Source of the DNA: Paenibacillus dokdonensis
GTDB taxonomy: Bacteria > Bacillota > Bacilli > Paenibacillales > Paenibacillaceae
DNA: 64,000 bases
Reading direction: 5' to 3'
Assembly (NCBI RefSeq): GCF_004916975.1
Contig: NZ_STGQ01000001.1
Span: 1,078,993 to 1,142,992, forward strand
A program made the position numbers and the translations under genes. Of this stretch, positions 26,440-35,218 are shown in pieces; within the stretch, counting starts at the first letter, position 1; each line of letters opens with the position of its first letter. Under the pieces are notes generated by a model. It worked only from the letters and a program-made list of their open reading frames with translations, was not told the DNA's origin and searched no databases.

Positions 26440-27420
26440 ATGAAACAGCAGATTGCAGAACGTCCCGTCATGACGGGTGCGAAAATGCCAGGCGGCGGCA
26501 CACCGGGGCGTATGCTCCGGAAAAAAATCGCCAGAGCGTGGCCGGAAATGAAAAAGAACAAGCATGCTTATGTGCTGATGGCACCGTATTTTATCATTTT
26601 TTGCACGTTTACGGTCATTCCGGTGCTCTTATCCTTTTTCTTAAGCTTCACGAATTTCAATCTCCTGGAGACGCCTAGATTTATCGGCTGGCAGAATTAC
26701 GCGAGATTGTTCGTGCAGGATGATATTTTTATGATCGCTTTGAAAAACACATTGTTGTTCGCTGCGATCACGGGTCCGATCAGCTATATCGCCTGTTTTA
26801 TGTTCGCCTGGCTCATTAATGAGCTGCCGCCGAAGCTGCGGGCGCTGCTCACACTGGTCCTGTATGCCCCTTCGATTTCGGGCAATACGTATTTGATCTG
26901 GACGCTGCTCTTTGCAGGCGACTCATACGGATATGCGAACTCTTTTCTCATGAAGTGGGGCTTTATCATGGAGCCGATCCAGTGGCTTCAAGACTCCAGG
27001 TATGTGCTGATGATTCTGATTCTGGTACAGCTGTGGCTGAGCCTTGGCACATCCTTTCTGGCTTTTATCGCCGGTTTGCAGAACGTGGACCGGGCGATGT
27101 ATGAAGCAGGCAGCATCGATGGAATACGCAACCGCTGGCAGGAGCTGTGGTTTATTACGCTCCCTGCCATGCGGCCGCAGCTGATGTTCGGCGCTGTCAT
27201 TCAGATTGCCTCGGCCTTTTCGGTCGCAGAAATTTCGATCTATCTCATTGGCTTCCCGAGCGTGGATTACGCCGCGCATACGATCGTAACCCATCTGGTT
27301 GACTATGGTTCAATCCGCTTTGAAATGGGATACGCATCGGCGATCGCCACCGTATTGTTCACGATTATGCTCACAGTGAACCTGATGACCCAGAAGCTTC
27401 TTGGAAAAGTAGGTGAGTAA
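26440..27420 (+). CDS. MalF-type sugar ABC permease (first pair)
   Basis: A 326-residue inner-membrane subunit. After a basic cytoplasmic tail (residues 1-45) come six hydrophobic segments starting at YVLMAPYFIIFCTFTVIPVL. The EAA loop is AMYEAGSIDGIRNRWQELWF near 221-240, followed by ITLPAMRP. ATG 26440 has GAGGGA nine bases upstream, ten bases after the preceding stop. It pairs with the next gene. Confidence 0.88.
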   Translation: MKQQIAERPVMTGAKMPGGGTPGRMLRKKIARAWPEMKKNKHAYVLMAPYFIIFCTFTVIPVLLSFFLSFTNFNLLETPRFIGWQNYARLFVQDDIFMIALKNTLLFAAITGPISYIACFMFAWLINELPPKLRALLTLVLYAPSISGNTYLIWTLLFAGDSYGYANSFLMKWGFIMEPIQWLQDSRYVLMILILVQLWLSLGTSFLAFIAGLQNVDRAMYEAGSIDGIRNRWQELWFITLPAMRPQLMFGAVIQIASAFSVAEISIYLIGFPSVDYAAHTIVTHLVDYGSIRFEMGYASAIATVLFTIMLTVNLMTQKLLGKVGE

Positions 27421-27423
27421 TGG

Positions 27424-28296
27424 ATGAAACTCGTACTTAAAATGCCGAAAAGACTGAACCGATCCTGGGGCGTCGATCTGCTGCTGTTCGTACTGCTGGG
27501 TGGCGTAGCCTGCTTTATGGCTCTGCCGCTGGTATTCACCATCAGCAATGCATTCAAGCCGATCGATGAAATCTTTACTTTTCCGCCCAAGCTGTTTGTC
27601 CGGAACCCGACCTTAAAAAACTTCACAGACCTTGTCGGCATCTTCAGTGATTCCTGGGTACCCTTTTCGAGGTATGTGTTTAACACGTTTTTCATTGCCA
27701 TTTTCGGAACGGTGGGGCATGTGATTTTGGCTTCGGCAGCAGCTTATCCGCTTGCAAAGCTCCGTTTTCCGGGCAAAAAGCTTTTGTTCAATATTGTAGT
27801 GCTTTCACTCATGTTTACGGTTTATGTGACCCAGGTTCCGAACTACATGATCATCTCTTATCTGGGCCTGATCAACACCTACTGGGCTATACTGCTGCCC
27901 GCTTTCGGCATGACGCTGGGTCTTTATCTGATGAAGCAGTTCATGGAGCAAATACCCGATGCGCTGCTTGAAGCGGGAAAAATTGACGGCGCCAGCGAGT
28001 ACCGTATTTACTGGCAGATTGTGATGCCGATTGTGAGACCTGCCTGGCTGACGCTGATTATCTTTTCCTTGCAGAATCTCTGGACCAACGGTTCCGTAAC
28101 CAGCCACAAATATATTTACAGCGAACAGCTGAAAACGGTGGATTATGTATTCGGGCAAATCGCAAATGGCGGTCTGGTACGCACAGGTCCGGTAGCAGCT
28201 GTTACGCTTTTAATGATGATCGTACCGATTACCGTGTTCATCGTGACGCAGAGCAGTATCATCCAAACGATGTCCACATCGGGCTTGAAGGAATAA
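27424..28296 (+). CDS. MalG-type sugar ABC permease (first pair)
   Basis: This 290-residue subunit has six hydrophobic segments, FVLLGGVACFMALPLVFTIS at the N-terminus and the EAA loop ALLEAGKIDGASEYRIYWQI near 180-199 followed by VMPIVRP. It starts three bases after the stop of its partner and has AGGTGAGT upstream. The C-terminal SIIQTMSTSGLKE is the usual end of MalG-like subunits. Confidence 0.88.
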   Translation: MKLVLKMPKRLNRSWGVDLLLFVLLGGVACFMALPLVFTISNAFKPIDEIFTFPPKLFVRNPTLKNFTDLVGIFSDSWVPFSRYVFNTFFIAIFGTVGHVILASAAAYPLAKLRFPGKKLLFNIVVLSLMFTVYVTQVPNYMIISYLGLINTYWAILLPAFGMTLGLYLMKQFMEQIPDALLEAGKIDGASEYRIYWQIVMPIVRPAWLTLIIFSLQNLWTNGSVTSHKYIYSEQLKTVDYVFGQIANGGLVRTGPVAAVTLLMMIVPITVFIVTQSSIIQTMSTSGLKE

Positions 28297-28311
28297 CAGG
28301 GGGGCATGCAG

Positions 28312-30369
28312 ATGAAGAGATGGTTTGCTTTATTCATAATAGTGCTGCTTCTGGCTTCCGGCACGATTGCGGCTCCGGTATCGGCGGATGACACCTATAA
28401 CTATTCCTACTGGGGAACTCCGGTTCCCGCTCCGGATCCTTATTCGCTGGATCAGGTCATCTCCGGTAGCGACTGGAGCCAAGGTGCATTGTCCTCTCCC
28501 CAGGATATGTATGCAGGTCAAGATGGAAGGCTGTACATTGCGGATACAGGTAACAGCCGGATCGTCATATTGAACAGGGACCTGCAGCTTGAGAAGGTCA
28601 TCGGGGAGTTCGAGCATGATGGAAAGAAAGACAGCCTGAATCATCCACAGGGCATTTTCGTTGATTCGGATCAGCATATTTATGTCGCCGATACGGATAA
28701 CCGCCGCATTGTCGAGTTCGGTCAGAACGGAAAGCCGGTACGGGTCATGAATGAGCCGAAGTCGACACTGCTCCGGGAGGGCTTTCAGTATCAGCCGGTC
28801 AAGCTGGTCGTTGATAAGGCCAAGCGCTTATATGTAATCAGCCAGGGATGCTACGAAGGAATTATGGAATTTGATTCGGAGGGGGGATTTAACGGATTTA
28901 TCGGCACCAACCGCGTCAAATTCAGTCCGGTGGATCTGTTCTGGAAGCGGATTTCCACCAAGGCACAGCGTGAGCAGATGCAGCAGTTTATCCCTATTGA
29001 ATTTAATAATCTGGATGTGGATGACAGCGGTTTTATTTATACCTCCAGCTCGGAGGAAAATTCCGAGCAGCCGTTGAAACGCCTCAATCCTTCCGGCACG
29101 GACATTTTACGCAGCAAAGGATATTTTCCACCCAAAGGCGATGTGGGGAATCTCGAGGGCGGGAGCTTGCCCGGAAGCTCCATATTTGTAGACATTATTC
29201 CCGATCAGGGCGGGATGTACAGTGCATTGGATTCGAAGAGAGGGCGTATTTTCACCTATGACAAGGACGGTAACCTGCTCTATGAATTCGGCGGTCTCGG
29301 CAGCCAGCAGGGGAATTTCCGCACGCCGGTAGCCATCGAGATGCTCGGTGAAAGGATGTTAGTCCTCGATAAGGATAACAACCGCCTGTCGGTATTCAAC
29401 CCGACCCCTTACGGCGATTTGATCCGAAGTGCAGTGGCCGCGCTCAATGAAGGCAAGTCGGAGCAATCTACTTCCGATTGGAGAAAGGTACTCCAGCTCA
29501 ATGCCAACTTCGATGTAGCCTACATCGGTATCGGTAAATCGCTTTTGAAGCAAGGCGATAATCGGGAGGCCATGAACTACTTCAAGCTGGGCAACAGCCG
29601 TGAATATTATTCGGAAGCCTTCAAGCGCTACCGCAAGGAAGTGGTATTCGAGCATTTCGGTATGATCGTGCTGTTCATTGTTTTGGCGGTTGCAGTCATT
29701 ATTGCAGGTGTCAAACTCGCTAACCGGAAAACCAAGGGGCAATTCTATCGGGAATTCGGGATCATTCGGAATCCGTTTTACACGCTGCTGCATCCTTTTA
29801 ACGGGTTCTGGGAGATGAAATATGAACGAAAAGGCAGGCTCAGCGTGGCTTTTGTCATCATGGCGCTGCTTGTGATTGCTACGATCGTCAAACGCCAGTT
29901 CAACGGCTTCGTCATTAACTTCAACAATCCGGAGCAGTTGAACAGCCTGGATGAGCTTAAATTTATTGTGCTCCCGTTCCTGCTATGGTGCGTGGCCAAT
30001 TGGTCGCTTACGACGTTGATGGATGGTGAGGGAAAGTTCACCGAAATTATGATTGCAACGGCATATTCTTTGCTGCCGCTCGTATTGATCTATTTTCCGC
30101 AGATGCTGTACAGCAACGTCATCACCGCGGATGAGAGCTCTTTTTACTATTTGCTGAACACGATCGCGATGATTTGGTTTGTATGGCTCCTGTTTACCGG
30201 GACCATGACGGTACATCAATATTCTGCCGGAAAAACCATCGTGACGATGCTGCTTACGCTCGTAGTCATGGGGATCATCATTTTCCTGGGTGTCCTGTTC
30301 TTCAGTATGCTGCAGCAGATGATCAATTTCGTCAGCTCCATCTATAAGGAAATTTCATTCAGGATGTAG
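28312..30369 (+). CDS. NHL-repeat propeller protein with a Yip1-like membrane domain
   Basis: A 685-residue membrane-anchored protein. A signal peptide (1-26, ending PVSA) exports a six-bladed NHL-type propeller (about 55-365), with the diagnostic blades DGRLYIADTGNSRIVILN, DQHIYVADTDNRRIVEFGQN and GERMLVLDKDNNRLSVFNP. A short TPR-like helical part (about 369-430, LNANFDVAYIGIGKSLLKQG) leads to a membrane segment at 449-470, and residues about 485-685 form a five-segment Yip1-like domain (NPFYTLLHPFNGFWEMKYER). Start ATG 28312 has GGGGGG seven bases upstream; ATG 28306 is too close. Location between two permease pairs suggests a surface partner or sensor of the importer. Its true function is not known to me. 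Confidence 0.8.
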   Translation: MKRWFALFIIVLLLASGTIAAPVSADDTYNYSYWGTPVPAPDPYSLDQVISGSDWSQGALSSPQDMYAGQDGRLYIADTGNSRIVILNRDLQLEKVIGEFEHDGKKDSLNHPQGIFVDSDQHIYVADTDNRRIVEFGQNGKPVRVMNEPKSTLLREGFQYQPVKLVVDKAKRLYVISQGCYEGIMEFDSEGGFNGFIGTNRVKFSPVDLFWKRISTKAQREQMQQFIPIEFNNLDVDDSGFIYTSSSEENSEQPLKRLNPSGTDILRSKGYFPPKGDVGNLEGGSLPGSSIFVDIIPDQGGMYSALDSKRGRIFTYDKDGNLLYEFGGLGSQQGNFRTPVAIEMLGERMLVLDKDNNRLSVFNPTPYGDLIRSAVAALNEGKSEQSTSDWRKVLQLNANFDVAYIGIGKSLLKQGDNREAMNYFKLGNSREYYSEAFKRYRKEVVFEHFGMIVLFIVLAVAVIIAGVKLANRKTKGQFYREFGIIRNPFYTLLHPFNGFWEMKYERKGRLSVAFVIMALLVIATIVKRQFNGFVINFNNPEQLNSLDELKFIVLPFLLWCVANWSLTTLMDGEGKFTEIMIATAYSLLPLVLIYFPQMLYSNVITADESSFYYLLNTIAMIWFVWLLFTGTMTVHQYSAGKTIVTMLLTLVVMGIIIFLGVLFFSMLQQMINFVSSIYKEISFRM

Positions 30370-30391
30370 CCGCCAAAAGGAGGGATGGTAC

Positions 30392-32992
30392 GTGGGCATA
30401 CGCAAAAAACAAGCCGCAGGCATCCTGTGCGCACTGCTCCTGACAGCGGGGATCACGGGAGCTGGCTTCGGCGGATTTCTGGGCAGGGAAGCAGACGCTT
30501 CCGAAGCCGGAGTCACGGAGACGGCAGCTGCAAAACCGGAGACGGATCAGGCTTCGTCTAAGATTATCACAACGTCAGCGGAACCACAGCATGATCAATG
30601 GAGTAAGAACACTTCGCAGGAGCTTGAAGCGCTGGGTGCAATGGAGAAAGCGGCGGAAAATGACCAGCTCAGCCTCTACGTGAACAAGGAAACAGCAGAG
30701 ATTGCCGTGCAGGAAAAGCAGAACGGATTTGTTTGGTTCTCCAATCCGGTTCTGCGCAGTCAAGACGCTCAGGCCTCACCGCTGTACAAATCGGAGCTGG
30801 CTGCACAGGTACTGCTCACTTACTATAACGATAAAGGGCAGATTAACGCCTTCAACAGCTTTGATGACAGTGTGGCCAAAAAGCAGTTTACAATCACAAC
30901 CGCAGATCAAGGCATCCGCGTGGTCTACCAGATGGGTAACGTGGCACAGTCTTTTGCCAACATACCAAAAATCATCAGCAAGGAACGCTTTGAAAAGAAT
31001 ATTCTCGATAAAATCAAGAATGCGAATCAGCGGGATGATGTCAAATACAAATTCCGTTTGGATGAGCAGAAACAGGTTTATGAAGTACGCAAACTGCAGG
31101 ATTACATAGCTGAAGAGTTGTCTGCAGTTCTGGAGGCAGCAGGCTATACGGCTGAGGATGCGGCGCAGGATAACAAGGAGAACGGAGCAGGTGAAGCAGC
31201 GGCTTCCGAAGAGGCCGAATTTACCGTACCGGTTGTGTATTCCCTCGATGGTGACAGCCTGGTAGTATCCATTCCCGCCAAGGAACTGAAATCGAACAAG
31301 GCCTATCCAATCGCATCCTTACAGGTTCTGAAGTTCTTCGGCGCGGCGGACACGGGCAAGCAGGGATATATTTTCGTTCCCGACGGCGCAGGCGCTTTGA
31401 TTCATCTGAACAATAAAAAGCTGAACGCGGAGCCTTACAGCCTGCCGGTCTATGGCAACGACGGAACCTTTGACATCAAAGAGGAAATTCAGACGAACGA
31501 AGTTTCACGCCTGCCGGTATTCGGGCTCAAGCAAAACGATCATGCGCTGGTAGGCATCATTGAGGACGGAGAAGCAGGGGCCAGCATTGCAGCCGATGTG
31601 AGTGGGCGGAATGATTCCTATAATTCCGTCAGCAGCAAATTCCAGGTGACGGCCATGGATTATTACACCTTGTCATCCGGCAGCAAGACAAGTGCGGTTC
31701 CTATGTTCCAGGCCGGGAAATACCAGGGGAATCTACAGGTTAGATATGCATTCTTATCCGGAGCTTCAGCGGATTATACCGGTATGGCAGCGGCATACAG
31801 GGGTTATCTGGCGGATAAATACCAGCTTAAGCCCCTCGGGGCTTCAGCCAAAGCTCCATTTGTGCTGGAGCTTGCAGGCGCATTCCGTAAGAACAAATCG
31901 ATTCTCGGCATTCCTTATCAATCGACGGAATCGTTAACGACTTTTGATGAGGCAGAATTGATTCTGAGCAAGCTGAAGGCTGCGGGAGTGAGTAGTATCG
32001 ATCTACGGATGGTGGGCTGGTTCAACGGAGGCATCCGCCACTCTTCTCCATCGGATCTGTCTGTCGCCGGAGTCCTGGGAGGCAAGAAGGGACTTCTCCA
32101 ACTGGCGGACTATATGAAGCAGAACGGATTTGGATTTTATCCGGATACTGCTTTTTTGGAAAAATTCAAAGGCTCGTCGGGAGCCGCTACCTTACTCGAC
32201 CGTACTAAAGCGGAAGTTTATGCTTATAATCCGGTTACGTATGCGAAGGATGTAAGCAAATTTTCGCATTATGTGCTCTCGCCGCGTCAGCTGCCGAAGC
32301 AGGTAGATGGATTTTTACAGGATTACACCAAGCTTGGCATATCCGGGCTTTCCTTGCGGGACCTGGGCAAAGAAGTGAATTCGGACTTTGATCCTTCCCA
32401 TCCTGTGAGCCGCGAGGATTCGCTCCTGGCCTCCGTGAAAGAACTGGGGCTACTGCAGAAAAATACGGGTTCACTTATGGTCGACGGAGGCAATGCCTAC
32501 AGCCTGCCATTCGCTGATCTGATCGTCAATGCACCTGTGCGCAGCAGCCGGTTGAACATCACGGATGAGGAAATTCCATTTTTCCAGATCGCACTTCATG
32601 GATATTTTGATATCTCGGGCGCTCCTTACAATATGAATGAACTCCAGAATCCGCGGCTGTCCATGCTGAAGTCACTGGAAACCGGATCTAACGTGTATTA
32701 TCAGTGGTTTGCAAGCGATGCTTCCAAGGTCAAGGATACGGATTACAACGGTTTATACGCGCTGAACTACCAGGATTGGTTTGATGAAGCGGTGCAGCTG
32801 TATCAGGAATCGAATGTAATTCTGTCCAAAGTCCGTGATCAGGTCATCACTGCTCACAGCATGCTTGCTCCGGGCGTTGTCAGAACGGTATACCAAAACG
32901 GTCTTAACGTAACGATCAATTACAACCATACGGCGGTAGCCGTGGACGGCCTGCAGCTTCAGCCGCAGAGCTATCACGTAGGCGGTGAATAA
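30392..32992 (+). CDS. Secreted DUF5696-like protein, possible glycosidase fold
   Basis: An 866-residue exported protein (signal 1-36). I recognise the overall pattern of the DUF5696 family and can name no proven activity. Residues about 70-460 look like beta-sandwich (LSLYVNKETAEIAVQEKQNG, YIFVPDGAGALIHLNNKKLN). Residues about 480-800 alternate strands and helices like a TIM barrel, with acidic strand ends (SIDLRMVGWFNGG, GLSLRDLGKEVNSDFD, SLMVDGGNAYSLPFADLIVN). That layout recalls large glycoside hydrolases, so a surface role on the imported glycan is plausible but inferred. GTG start has AAGGAGGG seven bases upstream. It ends one base before the next permease start. Confidence 0.7.
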   Translation: MGIRKKQAAGILCALLLTAGITGAGFGGFLGREADASEAGVTETAAAKPETDQASSKIITTSAEPQHDQWSKNTSQELEALGAMEKAAENDQLSLYVNKETAEIAVQEKQNGFVWFSNPVLRSQDAQASPLYKSELAAQVLLTYYNDKGQINAFNSFDDSVAKKQFTITTADQGIRVVYQMGNVAQSFANIPKIISKERFEKNILDKIKNANQRDDVKYKFRLDEQKQVYEVRKLQDYIAEELSAVLEAAGYTAEDAAQDNKENGAGEAAASEEAEFTVPVVYSLDGDSLVVSIPAKELKSNKAYPIASLQVLKFFGAADTGKQGYIFVPDGAGALIHLNNKKLNAEPYSLPVYGNDGTFDIKEEIQTNEVSRLPVFGLKQNDHALVGIIEDGEAGASIAADVSGRNDSYNSVSSKFQVTAMDYYTLSSGSKTSAVPMFQAGKYQGNLQVRYAFLSGASADYTGMAAAYRGYLADKYQLKPLGASAKAPFVLELAGAFRKNKSILGIPYQSTESLTTFDEAELILSKLKAAGVSSIDLRMVGWFNGGIRHSSPSDLSVAGVLGGKKGLLQLADYMKQNGFGFYPDTAFLEKFKGSSGAATLLDRTKAEVYAYNPVTYAKDVSKFSHYVLSPRQLPKQVDGFLQDYTKLGISGLSLRDLGKEVNSDFDPSHPVSREDSLLASVKELGLLQKNTGSLMVDGGNAYSLPFADLIVNAPVRSSRLNITDEEIPFFQIALHGYFDISGAPYNMNELQNPRLSMLKSLETGSNVYYQWFASDASKVKDTDYNGLYALNYQDWFDEAVQLYQESNVILSKVRDQVITAHSMLAPGVVRTVYQNGLNVTINYNHTAVAVDGLQLQPQSYHVGGE

Positions 32993-32993
32993 T

Positions 32994-33887
32994 ATGTTCA
33001 GAAAACCTCTCACCTTGTCCCAAAAAAAGCAATGGTATGGCGTATTGTTCGTAACACCGCTTATTTTGGGGCTTGTTATCTTGTTTCTGCTGCCGCTGAT
33101 CCAGTCGTTCCGGTTCAGTCTAAGCTCCATACATCTGGTTGAAGGCGGTTTTGCCGTCGATTATAAAGGCTGGTCCAACTACAGCAATCTGTTTACGACC
33201 AATCCGGATTATCCGAGAAGGCTGACGGAATCGGTCACGAACATGATCGTGAATGTACCGATCATCATTATTTTCAGTCTGTTCGCCGCGGTGCTGCTCA
33301 ACCAGAAATTCCGTGGAAGAGCGCTCGCGAGGGCGATATTTTTCCTGCCGGTTATCCTGGCATCGGCAGCCATCGCGAATCTGGATATCAGCAGCTTTGT
33401 CGGAGGCTCCACCATGTCCGGGGGAAGTGAAGGAAACGGTGGACTGATGCAGAGCTTCGAGTTGAAGAAAATGCTGACCGAATCGGGGCTGGCCCCGATG
33501 TTCGTCGATTATATTACGGGTGCGGTGGACCGGATTTACGAGATCATCAGCTCCTCGGGCGTTCAAATTCTGATCTTCCTGGCCGGGCTGCAGTCCGTCT
33601 CGCCTGCTTTATATGAGGCCTCACGGATCGAAGGGGCGACGGGTTATGAAATCTTCTGGAAAGTCACGTTTCCTATGATGACGCCACTCATTTTAACGAA
33701 TATGGTTTACTCGATTATCGATTCATTCAGTCATAATTCGATCAACTCGCTGATTTCCGAGACCGCGTTCAAATCATTCGAATTTGGCCAAAGCGCGGCG
33801 ATGTCCTGGGTTTATTTTGCAGTCGTTACCGCAATCCTGGGCATTTCGACGGCGATCATTTCCAGAAAGGTATTCTACTACGACTGA
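32994..33887 (+). CDS. MalF-type sugar ABC permease (second pair)
   Basis: A 297-residue permease with six hydrophobic segments (YGVLFVTPLILGLVILFLLP at the N-terminus) and the EAA loop ALYEASRIEGATGYEIFWKV near 204-223. A Gly/Ser-rich insert (residues about 130-180, FVGGSTMSGGSEGNG) enlarges an external loop. ATG 32994 has AGGCGGTGA upstream; a GTG at 32985 would overlap the previous gene. Together with the next gene it forms a second permease pair in the same cluster. Confidence 0.86.
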   Translation: MFRKPLTLSQKKQWYGVLFVTPLILGLVILFLLPLIQSFRFSLSSIHLVEGGFAVDYKGWSNYSNLFTTNPDYPRRLTESVTNMIVNVPIIIIFSLFAAVLLNQKFRGRALARAIFFLPVILASAAIANLDISSFVGGSTMSGGSEGNGGLMQSFELKKMLTESGLAPMFVDYITGAVDRIYEIISSSGVQILIFLAGLQSVSPALYEASRIEGATGYEIFWKVTFPMMTPLILTNMVYSIIDSFSHNSINSLISETAFKSFEFGQSAAMSWVYFAVVTAILGISTAIISRKVFYYD

Positions 33888-33903
33888 TAAGGAGGAGAAG
33901 GCT

Positions 33904-34857
33904 ATGAAATCGCCTGCCGCTTATGCGGATATCATCCAGTACCGATTTAACCCTCTGGAAAAATCCAAGCTTTGGCTGTGGAAACTTGTGCGCACCGTCT
34001 TGATTGCCGGGTTCTGCTTTATCATTTTGTTCCCGTTATTTCTTCGTTTGTCGGTAGCCTTCCGCAGCAAAGTCGATATTTACGACCCGACTGTGCTTTG
34101 GATTCCGCGGCATTTTACGCTCGATAATATCAAAATCGCCATGGAGGCCACCCATTATTTTTCGGCTCTGCTCAATACTTTTCTGATTTCGGCGGGGACG
34201 ACGATTATTCAGCTTGCTTCCTGCGCACTGGCGGCCTATGCATTTGCCCGGTTGAAGTTTAAGGGAAGCGGTCTGTTGTTCGGACTCGTGATTTTCACGA
34301 TTGTGGTACCGCCTCAGACCATCATGATCCCCTTATACCTAACGTACCGGTATTTCGATTTATTTGGTCTGGTGAAGCTGCTTTCCGGCAAATCCAGCGT
34401 GAATCTCATTGACACCTTCTGGCCTTTTCTTATTTCATCAGCGACTGCGATGGGATTGAAAAATGGTTTGTACATCTATATTTTCCGGCAGTTTTTCCGG
34501 GGGATTCCGAAGGAGATCGAAGAGTCGGCATTTGTGGATGGTGCAGGGGTCCTGAAGACCTTTTACCGGATTATGCTGCCGAATGCAGTGCCTGCGATCG
34601 TGACCGTTCTACTGTTCTCATTCGTCTGGCAGTGGAATGACAGCTATTACGTCTCGCTCTTCCTGAGCAAGGTCAAGGTTCTTTCCACACAGCTGATGGA
34701 TATGGGCTCGGCACTTGGTAAGGAACCGGATCTGGTATACCAGTCCATGCTGCTAAACACAGGTGTGCTGCTGCTGACCGCTCCGCTGATTATTTTGTAC
34801 CTGTTTGTGCAGAGATACTTTGTGGAAAGCGTTGAACGAACGGGCATTGTCGGATAA
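33904..34857 (+). CDS. MalG-type sugar ABC permease (second pair)
   Basis: The 317-residue partner of the preceding permease, with six hydrophobic segments (LIAGFCFIILFPLFLRLSVA near 37-56) and the EAA loop EIEESAFVDGAGVLKTFYRI near 201-220, followed by MLPNAVP. ATG 33904 has AAGGAGGAGA upstream; the open frame extends 120 bases upstream into the partner gene but without a start signal. Its stop overlaps the first in-frame ATG of the gene remnant downstream. Confidence 0.86.
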   Translation: MKSPAAYADIIQYRFNPLEKSKLWLWKLVRTVLIAGFCFIILFPLFLRLSVAFRSKVDIYDPTVLWIPRHFTLDNIKIAMEATHYFSALLNTFLISAGTTIIQLASCALAAYAFARLKFKGSGLLFGLVIFTIVVPPQTIMIPLYLTYRYFDLFGLVKLLSGKSSVNLIDTFWPFLISSATAMGLKNGLYIYIFRQFFRGIPKEIEESAFVDGAGVLKTFYRIMLPNAVPAIVTVLLFSFVWQWNDSYYVSLFLSKVKVLSTQLMDMGSALGKEPDLVYQSMLLNTGVLLLTAPLIILYLFVQRYFVESVERTGIVG

Positions 34858-35166
34858 TGCAGAAGCGCGGGTGGTTGATTACATTCCCCGGGAAATTATT
34901 TTATGTGACGGGCATGATGACAAGCTGGAAGCTGGATCAATATCCGTCCGTAGGTCATCTGCTGGATAAAGGGTTTACGATCTGGCCTTCGTTCTGGAAA
35001 ATGCCGGAGGCGGCACTGGATTTGCTGGACCGGATAGAATGCAACAGGTAAAACACTGGCGGCTGCACTTCTTGGGAAGAGTGCTCTTGATGAAGATAAA
35101 GGAAACATCAAAGGTATTGCCGAGACCCTGCGAGCAGTGATGAATCGGCTTGAAATCGCCAAGTAG
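34857..35166 (+). pseudogene. Frameshifted 3-prime remnant of an unrecognised gene
   Basis: The frame from 34857 encodes FPGKLFYVTGMMTSWKLDQY and GFTIWPSFWKMPEAALDLLD before a stop at 35049-35051. Shifting by one base near 35046 gives an open continuation (GKTLAAALLGKSALDEDKGN, GIAETLRAVMNRLEIAK) to TAG at 35164-35166. Both parts look like real coding sequence, so this is the tail of a gene that lost its 5-prime part and took a frameshift. The first part faintly recalls the end of a GH20-like or other glycosidase barrel; I cannot name the family. Its loss may reflect shrinkage of the cluster. Confidence 0.55.
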
Positions 35167-35218
35167 AGGCTTGCAGCTGCTGTAGACAAATAACCTGGCG
35201 AGAATGGGGAGCAGAATA

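Noticed and set aside
25731..26561. Minus-strand open frame of 276 codons opposite the large binding-protein gene
   Set aside because: Antisense shadow: no recognisable domain, no start signal, spans the boundary of two well-supported genes.
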